This document shows positions 5,725 to 10,903 of a DNA stretch of 10,903 nt, piece after piece. The notes beneath the pieces were generated by a model. The model did not search any database and was not told where the DNA came from. It saw nothing but the letters and a program-made list of their open reading frames with translations. This DNA is from Lysobacterales bacterium (lineage in GTDB: Bacteria; Pseudomonadota; Gammaproteobacteria; Xanthomonadales; S139-57). The stretch is taken from NCBI GenBank assembly GCA_026993285.1, contig JALWTZ010000421.1:1-10903 (forward strand), read 5' to 3'. Numbering within the stretch: the first letter of the stretch is position 1; each line of letters opens with the position of its first letter. The position numbers and the translations under genes are program-made.

Positions 5725-7010
5725 CAGCGGGTTTCTCCCTGGGTTTCAAAACAGATGCGGGCGACCAGCCCCTGTTGTTCGCCGGCACGCAAGTCGATCT
5801 GCCAGCCGTACAGGTCACACAGGCGCTGAACAATGGCCAGGCCAATGCCGGAACCGCTGCCGGTGGAGCCTTCGGCACGATAGTAGCGCTGAAAGACCTT
5901 GTCCATTTCTTCCTCGGGCAGGCCGGGGCCGGAATCGGCCACTTGCACGCAGGGCTTGTCGATGACGATGTGAACCACACCTTCCGGCGTGTATTTGAAG
6001 GCATTGCCGATCAGGTTGCCCAGGGCCACCATTACGGTGGCGGTATCGGCATTGACCTGAAAGCGCTGGCGAACCTCCAGCTCCACTTCCACCGGCTTGC
6101 GTGCCAACTGCGGCCGCTGGTCCTCGATGACCTGTTCCACCAGCGGGACGATGTCGTGATAGACACCGGTCTTGTGGTCGGTTTTCTGCCCACGCACCAG
6201 GTGCAACAGTGCGGTGGTGAGGTCGGTGGACTGGCGTACCGCCCGCTGGATGCGTTCCAGGCGGGTTCGGGTCTTGTCATCGAGATCGGGCTGGGCCATG
6301 AGCAGCTCACTGGCCGAGCGGATCACCGCCAGCGGGGTGCGCAGTTCGTGGCTGACATCGGCATTGAATTCGCGGTCCCGTTTCACCAGCGCGGTCAGGC
6401 GGTCTGCGTACTCATCGAAGGCGGCGGCCAGCTGGCCGATTTCATCATCGGGGAAGTGGGGCCGCAGCGGTTCCGGATCCTCCCGGCTGCTCATGGTCTG
6501 GATGCGTTTCACCAGATCGGTCACCGGGGCCATGATGCGGCGGGAGGACAATACCGAGAGCATTAGCGAGAGAAAGCCGAAGAAAATCACTGCCACCACG
6601 ATCACCGTGAGGGTCAGCTGCTCGATATGCTTGTTCCAGGAAATATCGTATTGCAGATAGCCCCAGATGTCCGGGTCTTTCTGCACCACCACCATCACCG
6701 GCTTGCCTTCGGATTCCAGGTAGTGGATGCCGCTGTCCAGGGTGCGGAAGGCCGGTGGCAGCCGCCGCAGCTTGCCCGGGGCAACAAACCAGCCGCGGAC
6801 ACCGGTAAAGGGCTGGTTGGCCTGCTTGGGATTGTTGCGCAGGTTTTCGATGTGGGAACCCAGTTCCTGCTGCAGGCGCACGCCCAGCAACTGGTTTTCC
6901 AGATACTGGCGCATGATCCAGATGGTCCCCCCCAGCATGGCACTCAGCGCCAGGCCGAAGACCAGAAAGGCCAGAATGATGCGCGTGCGCAGGCGATGGC
7001 GAAATTGCAT
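5724..7010 (-). CDS. Sensor histidine kinase of a two-component system, ColS-like
   Basis: A 428-residue membrane kinase. TM helix 1 is at about 11-33, a periplasmic loop of about 100 residues follows, TM helix 2 is at about 133-155, and a HAMP domain spans about 156-208. The HisKA box is D218-V-S-H221-E-L-R-T-P, with H221 as phosphoacceptor. The ATPase domain has the N box (N332-L-I-G-N336-A-F-K-Y), G1 (D359-S-G-P-G) and G2 (G385-S-G-I-G). All are intact, so the kinase should be active. It follows its response regulator by 7 bases, giving a co-translated pair. Because the regulator resembles ColR, this is probably a ColS-type sensor (metal and membrane homeostasis in Pseudomonas). However, the periplasmic loop has no ExxE metal motif (Glu at 38, 49, 55, 99, 101 and 130), so the signal may differ. 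Confidence 0.9.
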   Translation of the reverse strand: MQFRHRLRTRIILAFLVFGLALSAMLGGTIWIMRQYLENQLLGVRLQQELGSHIENLRNNPKQANQPFTGVRGWFVAPGKLRRLPPAFRTLDSGIHYLESEGKPVMVVVQKDPDIWGYLQYDISWNKHIEQLTLTVIVVAVIFFGFLSLMLSVLSSRRIMAPVTDLVKRIQTMSSREDPEPLRPHFPDDEIGQLAAAFDEYADRLTALVKRDREFNADVSHELRTPLAVIRSASELLMAQPDLDDKTRTRLERIQRAVRQSTDLTTALLHLVRGQKTDHKTGVYHDIVPLVEQVIEDQRPQLARKPVEVELEVRQRFQVNADTATVMVALGNLIGNAFKYTPEGVVHIVIDKPCVQVADSGPGLPEEEMDKVFQRYYRAEGSTGSGSGIGLAIVQRLCDLYGWQIDLRAGEQQGLVARICFETQGETR

Positions 7011-7017
7011 GCCAGGC

Positions 7018-7707
7018 TCAGGCGGTCTCTTCCTGGCTCAGGTCCGCCAGCCGGTAGCCGATGCCATGCTTGGTATGAATGAGCGGAATTTCAAAGGGCT
7101 TGTCAATGGCCTGACGCAGGCTGTGGATATGTACTCGCAGGCTGTCGCTGTCGGGCAGTTCATCCCCCCAGACATGGGTTTCCAGGTCTTCCCGCTTGAC
7201 CACGGAAGGGGAGGCAGTCATGAGTTTTTTCAGCAACTTCAGGGCTGTGGGGTTCAGTTGCAGGGGCTTGCCGGCCCGCTGGACTTCCAGTGTTTCCAGG
7301 TTGTATTCCAGATCGGACACCTTGAGCACTCGTGGCTGTACTGCCTGACCCCGGCGTTCCAGCACCTGCAGGCGGGCTTCCAGCTCGGCCAGTTCAAAGG
7401 GCTTGACCAGATAATCATCGGCCCCATGCTCGAAACCGGCCAGTTTTTCCTCCAGCCGGTCACGGGCAGTGAGCATGAGCACGGGGGTGTTCTTGCGTGC
7501 ATCCTCGCGCAGGCGGCGGCAGACCTCCAGCCCTTCCATGCCCGGCAGCATCAGATCCAGGACGATGGCATCGAAATCCTCTTCCTCGGCCATACGCAGG
7601 CCGGTGACGCCGTCATGGGCGAAATCCACGATATGGCCACGATCCTCGAGATAGTCGCCGATGTTGGCGGCGATATCCATGTTGTCTTCCACGATAAGCA
7701 CTTTCAT
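7018..7707 (-). CDS. OmpR-family response regulator, ColR-like
   Basis: A 229-residue DNA-binding regulator. The receiver domain (about 1-115) has the acidic pair E7-D8, phosphoacceptor D51 (V-L-D-L-M-L-P-G), T80 and K102-P-F. The C-terminal winged helix (about 128-222) has the segment W-G-D-E-L-P-D-S-D-S-L-R-x-H-I-H-S-L-R, then H-T-K-H-G-I-G-Y-R-L, close to my memory of Pseudomonas ColR. Partner kinase follows 7 bases downstream. ATG 7707 is chosen because the receiver begins there, with GGA about 7 bases upstream; the longer reading from 7740 starts inside a perfect -10 box and is unlikely. It heads the eight-gene minus-strand run and is divergent from fis. Regulation of its own operon is plausible but no operator was identified. 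Confidence 0.9.
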   Translation of the reverse strand: MKVLIVEDNMDIAANIGDYLEDRGHIVDFAHDGVTGLRMAEEEDFDAIVLDLMLPGMEGLEVCRRLREDARKNTPVLMLTARDRLEEKLAGFEHGADDYLVKPFELAELEARLQVLERRGQAVQPRVLKVSDLEYNLETLEVQRAGKPLQLNPTALKLLKKLMTASPSVVKREDLETHVWGDELPDSDSLRVHIHSLRQAIDKPFEIPLIHTKHGIGYRLADLSQEETA

Positions 7708-7738
7708 GTGGGGTTCCGAATGCAGGGTTGATGGGAGC

Positions 7739-7744
7739 ATTATA
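7739..7744 (-). promoter_or_regulatory. Candidate -10 box of the two-component operon
   Basis: On the minus strand TATAAT (7744-7739) is a perfect sigma-70 -10 hexamer. A start site near 7732 would give a leader of about 25 bases to ATG 7707. No good -35 is seen at 16-18 bases (an AT-rich AATTTT lies there; a TTGAAC lies only 12 bases away), which would fit an activator-dependent promoter such as an autoregulated one. Confidence 0.42.
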
Positions 7745-7880
7745 CGCCGGGGATATGTTCAAAAATTGCTACAGGGCTTGGACTGCATGGGTTGGCACAG
7801 GTTCCGGCCATGCTCCGGGGGATGTATTTCCAAGGGGGTTCCGTAGGGTGGTGCAACTTCTACTGAAGCACAAATCAGGC

Positions 7881-7886
7881 TATGAT
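7881..7886 (+). promoter_or_regulatory. Candidate fis-purH -10 box with GC-rich discriminator
   Basis: TATGAT matches five of six -10 positions and is followed by TGCGGGC, a GC-rich discriminator of the kind found at growth-rate and ppGpp-controlled promoters, including E. coli fis. The -35 region at 17 bases (TTCTAC, 7858-7863) is poor. The start site would be near 7893, leaving a leader of about 43 bases before the fis ATG. Confidence 0.38.
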
Positions 7887-7935
7887 TGCGGGCTTTCCAA
7901 TCTTTGTCAGACCGATCAGAAGGAGACTCATCCCC

Positions 7936-8280
7936 ATGCATGCCGAACCTGCTTCCTGGGTGGAAAATGCCGATGCCCAAGCACCTGAAACTAGGGAACC
8001 GACAGCGGCAGGGGCAACAGCGGGTTCGGGCGGTGGAGATGCCTTGCAGCTGCTGGTGCGCGAGGCAGTGGAAACCTACCTGCAGGACCTGGGGGAAGTG
8101 GGTCAGCAGCAGAGTAACGGCCATCTGTACGAGTTGCTGTTGCATCGGGTAGAGCTGCCCCTGCTGCAGGCCGTTCTGCAGCATGTACAGCAGAATCAGA
8201 CCCGTGCCGCCCGTATTCTGGGGCTGAATCGCGGTACGCTGCGCAAGAAGATGCAATTGCACGGGCTTTTGGGCAAATGA
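7936..8280 (+). CDS. fis: DNA-binding protein Fis
   Basis: Nucleoid-associated, DNA-bending homodimer that organises the chromosome and regulates rRNA and other growth-phase genes. The 114-residue protein matches Fis strongly over its C-terminal two thirds: the dimerisation helices from about 36 to 83 (L-Y-E-L-L-L-H-R-V-E-x-P-L-L) and the helix-turn-helix at about 86-110 (N-Q-T-R-A-A-R-I-L-G-L-N-R-G-T-L-R-K-K). The N-terminus is about 16 residues longer than E. coli Fis and rich in Ala, Gly and Glu. ATG 7936 has AGGAG at 7921-7925. The stop overlaps the purH start by four bases (ATGA). dusB, which usually precedes fis in gammaproteobacteria, is absent here; the divergent two-component operon takes its place. 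Confidence 0.93.
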   Translation: MHAEPASWVENADAQAPETREPTAAGATAGSGGGDALQLLVREAVETYLQDLGEVGQQQSNGHLYELLLHRVELPLLQAVLQHVQQNQTRAARILGLNRGTLRKKMQLHGLLGK

Positions 8281-9812
8281 GCCGCTACGCCCTGCTCAGC
8301 GTTTCCGACAAGCGTGGCATTGTCGATTTTGCCCGTGGTTTGAAGGAACGGGGCTATACCCTGCTGTCCACCGGCGGTACCGCCCGCGCCTTGCGGGAGG
8401 CCGGCCTGGAAGTGACCGATGTCTCCGCCCATACCGGTTTTCCGGAGATCATGGCCGGGCGGGTCAAGACCCTGCACCCGAAAATCCATGGTGGTATTCT
8501 CGCCCGCCGGGGCACCGACGAAGCGGTGATGGCCGAGCATGGCATCGGCCCCATCGACGTGGTGGCCGTCAACCTCTATCCGTTCCGGGAAACCATTGCC
8601 CGCGAAGGCTGCAGCCGCGAGGAAGCGGTGGAGCAGATCGACATCGGTGGCCCGGCCATGTTGCGCGCCGCCGCCAAGAACCATGCCCATGTGTGGATCG
8701 TGGTGGAAGCCGGGGACTACCCGGCAGTGCTGGCCGGCATGGACGAGCCGGAAACGGCGCAACAGGCCCTGCGCAACCGCCTGGCGGCCCGGGCCTTTGC
8801 CCACACGGCCGCCTATGACCAGGCCATTGCACACTATTTGGCCGAGGAGGCCTTCCCGGAGCAGCTGCAGATTCCGCTGCGGAAAAAACAGGACCTGCGT
8901 TATGGCGAAAACCCCCACCAGCAGGCGGCCTTCTACACTGAGGACCGGCCTCCGGCTGGTTCCATCGCCCGGGCCGAGAGCCTGCAGGGCAAGCCCTTGA
9001 GCTACAACAACATTGCCGATGCCGATGCCGCCATCCAGTGCGTACAGCAGTTCGAGGAGCCGGCCTGTGTCATCGTCAAGCACGCCAACCCCTGTGGCGT
9101 GGCCCTGGCCGAAGACAACCTGCAAGCCTATGAACGGGCTTATGCCACCGATCCGGTTTCCGCCTTTGGTGGCATCATCGCCTTCAACCGGCCGGTGGAT
9201 GAAGCGGAAGCCCGTACCATCATCGAACGGCAGTTCGTGGAAGTGCTGGCCGCGCCGGCCTTCAGTGAAGCGGCGCTGGCGGTACTGGCCAGCAAACCCA
9301 ATGTACGGGTGCTGGCCCTGGGTGAGCCGGAGGAACCGGCAGCCGTACCCATGGACTTCAAGCGGGTGGCCGGCGGCCTACTGGTGCAGCAGATGGATGA
9401 CGAGCGTCTGGCCGATACCCGTTTCGAGGTGGTGACCGACAAGGCCCCGACCGAAGCCCAGCTGGCGGATCTGCGCCTGGCCTGGCAGGTGGCCAGGTTC
9501 GTCAAGTCCAACGCCATCGTCTATGTGAAGGACGGCCAGACCGTGGGTATCGGCGCCGGGCAGATGAGCCGGGTGGTCAGTGCCCGCATCGCAGGCCTGA
9601 AAGCGGAAGAAGCCGGCCTGCCGGTGCCCGGTGCGGTGATGGCTTCCGATGCCTTCTTCCCTTTCCGTGATGGCATCGATGCCGCTGCCCAGGCGGGCAT
9701 TGCTGCCGTGATCCAGCCCGGTGGCTCCATGCGCGATCAGGAAGTGATCGACGCGGCCAATGAACACGGCATGGCCATGGTCTTTACCGGCGTGCGCCAT
9801 TTCCGCCACTGA
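8277..9812 (+). CDS. purH: Bifunctional AICAR transformylase / IMP cyclohydrolase PurH
   Basis: Cytosolic enzyme for the last two steps of de novo IMP synthesis: formylation of AICAR using 10-formyl-tetrahydrofolate, then ring closure to IMP. Of 511 residues, the N-terminal MGS-like cyclohydrolase domain (about 1-190) has S-T-G-G-T-A (31-36), G-R-V-K-T-L-H-P-K-I-H-G-G-I-L (61-75) and the I-D-I-G-G-P block at 121-126. The transformylase domain (about 200-511) has L-R-Y-G-E-N-P-H-Q (207-215), the catalytic K268-H269 in V-K-H-A-N-P-C-G, D-P-V-S-A-F-G-G, K-S-N-A-I-V-Y, and the terminal R-H-F-R-H. It is slightly shorter than the 529-residue E. coli enzyme, mainly through a shorter interdomain linker. 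ATG overlaps the fis stop, so the two are translationally coupled. The usual neighbour purD does not follow. Confidence 0.97.
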   Translation: MSRYALLSVSDKRGIVDFARGLKERGYTLLSTGGTARALREAGLEVTDVSAHTGFPEIMAGRVKTLHPKIHGGILARRGTDEAVMAEHGIGPIDVVAVNLYPFRETIAREGCSREEAVEQIDIGGPAMLRAAAKNHAHVWIVVEAGDYPAVLAGMDEPETAQQALRNRLAARAFAHTAAYDQAIAHYLAEEAFPEQLQIPLRKKQDLRYGENPHQQAAFYTEDRPPAGSIARAESLQGKPLSYNNIADADAAIQCVQQFEEPACVIVKHANPCGVALAEDNLQAYERAYATDPVSAFGGIIAFNRPVDEAEARTIIERQFVEVLAAPAFSEAALAVLASKPNVRVLALGEPEEPAAVPMDFKRVAGGLLVQQMDDERLADTRFEVVTDKAPTEAQLADLRLAWQVARFVKSNAIVYVKDGQTVGIGAGQMSRVVSARIAGLKAEEAGLPVPGAVMASDAFFPFRDGIDAAAQAGIAAVIQPGGSMRDQEVIDAANEHGMAMVFTGVRHFRH

Positions 9813-9935
9813 TTGTTCACTGCTGGAAAAAGCCGGCAACCGCCCCCATCTGCAGGCACAGGCCCAATGGCACTGGCCAAGACCGGTTGTGCGGGCGTAA
9901 GCTGGGCTTGTCTTTCGGGAATAAGGAGCAGAAAC

Positions 9936-10903
9936 ATGTGGCAGCGTTGGTGGTTGCAATGGCGGGACTGGTGGCTGGAAGCCAATCTGTGGATGCAGGG
10001 GATAGCCGGGGTTCTGGCACTGGTGATATTGCTGATGGTGGGCCTGGCCTTCTACTGGAGCCGTCCGCCGGAAGCTTTCGATGTGCTGGAGAAGGCCCGT
10101 GCCGAAACCGGCCAGAACGACCCGGTGGTGGGCGCGGCCACCACCGCCGCGCTGGTTGGCGTGGTGGAAACCCTGCTGGACAAGCCCGGTGGCTATCTGC
10201 GCAATGACCGCCTGCCCCCCGGCCTGTTGCTGGACAACATGCCCAACTGGGAGTTCGGTGCCCTGGTGCAGGTGCGGGATTTGGCCAAGTCCCTGCGCAA
10301 TGACTTTTCCCGTTCGCAGACCCAATCCCTGGAAGACAAGGACCTGGCCTTTGCCGAGCCACAATTCAATGTGGATGCCTCCTCCTGGCTGATTCCCCGG
10401 CCGGAGAAGGAATACCGCAAGGGCGTGGATGCGCTCAAGCGCTATCTGGCCCGCCTCAGCGATCCCGGCCAGCAGCAGGCCCAGTTCTATGCCCGCGCCG
10501 ATAACCTGGAAGACTGGCTGGGCGTGGTGGAAAAGCGCCTGGGCAGCCTGTCCCAGCGGCTGAGTGCCAGTGTGGGCCGGCCCCGGCTCAATACTGATCT
10601 GGCCGGTGACAGCGCGGCACGGCAATCGACGGTGGCCCCCCGGCAGGTGAATGTACAGACGCCCTGGCTGGAAATCGACGATGTCTTCTTCGAGGCACGT
10701 GGCTCCTGCTGGGCATTGTTGCATTTTCTCAAGGCGGTGGACCGGGATTTCGGCAGCGTGCTGGAGAAGAAAAATGCCCGTGTCAGCCTGCGGCAGATCA
10801 TCCGTGAGCTGGAACCCACCCAGGACCCCATCTGGTCACCGATGATTCTCAACGGTACCGGCTTCGGCTTGACCGCCAACCACTCGCTGGTGATGGCGTC
10901 CTA
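9936..10903 (+). CDS. DUF2333 family protein, 3' end outside the window
   Basis: Open from ATG 9936 to the window end, giving 322 residues without a stop; AAGGAG at 9923-9928 sits 7 bases before the start. A Trp-rich N-terminus (M-W-Q-R-W-W) leads into one membrane helix at about 22-41. The rest is a soluble domain, presumably periplasmic, with the conserved DUF2333 run near its C-terminal part: L-E-I-D-D-V-F-F-E-A-R-G, later S-P-M-I-L-N-G-T-G-F-G and N-H-S-L-V-M-A-S. No biochemical function is established for the family. It lies 123 bases after purH on the same strand. I saw no convincing terminator or promoter in that gap, so it may be cotranscribed with fis-purH or have its own promoter. 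Confidence 0.85.
   Translation, partial: MWQRWWLQWRDWWLEANLWMQGIAGVLALVILLMVGLAFYWSRPPEAFDVLEKARAETGQNDPVVGAATTAALVGVVETLLDKPGGYLRNDRLPPGLLLDNMPNWEFGALVQVRDLAKSLRNDFSRSQTQSLEDKDLAFAEPQFNVDASSWLIPRPEKEYRKGVDALKRYLARLSDPGQQQAQFYARADNLEDWLGVVEKRLGSLSQRLSASVGRPRLNTDLAGDSAARQSTVAPRQVNVQTPWLEIDDVFFEARGSCWALLHFLKAVDRDFGSVLEKKNARVSLRQIIRELEPTQDPIWSPMILNGTGFGLTANHSLVMAS

Noticed and set aside
9813..9935. Rho-independent terminator after purH
   Set aside because: CAACCG and CGGTTG can pair, but only across about 45-50 bases, and no T tract follows.
9378..10724. 448-codon minus-strand open frame opposite purH and the DUF2333 gene
   Set aside because: It spans two well-supported plus-strand genes and the gap between them; composition is rich in Gly, Gln and His with no domain, as expected of an antisense shadow.

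Overview
The window is GC-rich chromosomal DNA that looks like a gammaproteobacterium. The support is a Fis gene translationally coupled to purH, a CpdA-type cAMP phosphodiesterase, a PsiE-like membrane protein, a ColR/ColS-like two-component pair and a DUF2333 protein. I cannot name the genus. I saw no phage, plasmid, transposase, CRISPR, tRNA or rRNA sequence. Bases 1-115 hold no gene I can support; only the ribosome binding site of the first gene is clear there.

Layout. (1) 116-1627, plus strand: cpdA, a small DUF465/YdcH-like coiled-coil gene, and psiE. (2) 1628-1949: a gap between convergent genes, largely occupied by a 129-bp inverted-repeat element whose right end supplies the stop codon of the next gene, plus a decayed half copy beside it. 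(3) 7707 down to 1950, minus strand: a tight run of eight genes. In transcription order they are an OmpR-family response regulator, its histidine kinase, a zinc-ribbon membrane protein, a DUF1232 protein, a three-helix membrane protein, an exported divergent polysaccharide deacetylase, a DJ-1/YajL protein, and a cyclic-nucleotide-binding/EAL protein. Most junctions touch or overlap, so most of the run is probably one operon; the last gene may also have its own promoter. (4) 7740-7935: a divergent promoter region. (5) 7936-10903, plus strand: fis, purH and the start of a DUF2333 gene that runs off the window.

How the genes may work together. The minus-strand run pairs an envelope-type sensor system with membrane and envelope proteins, so an envelope-stress or envelope-maintenance theme is reasonable but inferred. 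Two genes point to nucleotide second messengers: CpdA would hydrolyse cAMP, and the cNMP-EAL protein has the residues expected both to bind a cyclic nucleotide and to hydrolyse c-di-GMP. That gives a plausible cAMP-to-c-di-GMP link within 3 kb. fis-purH is housekeeping (nucleoid/growth-phase regulation and purine synthesis).

Most of the window is ordinary core genome. The points most worth a second look are the cNMP-EAL protein, the inverted-repeat element at its 3' end, and the 109-base overlap between the deacetylase and yajL.
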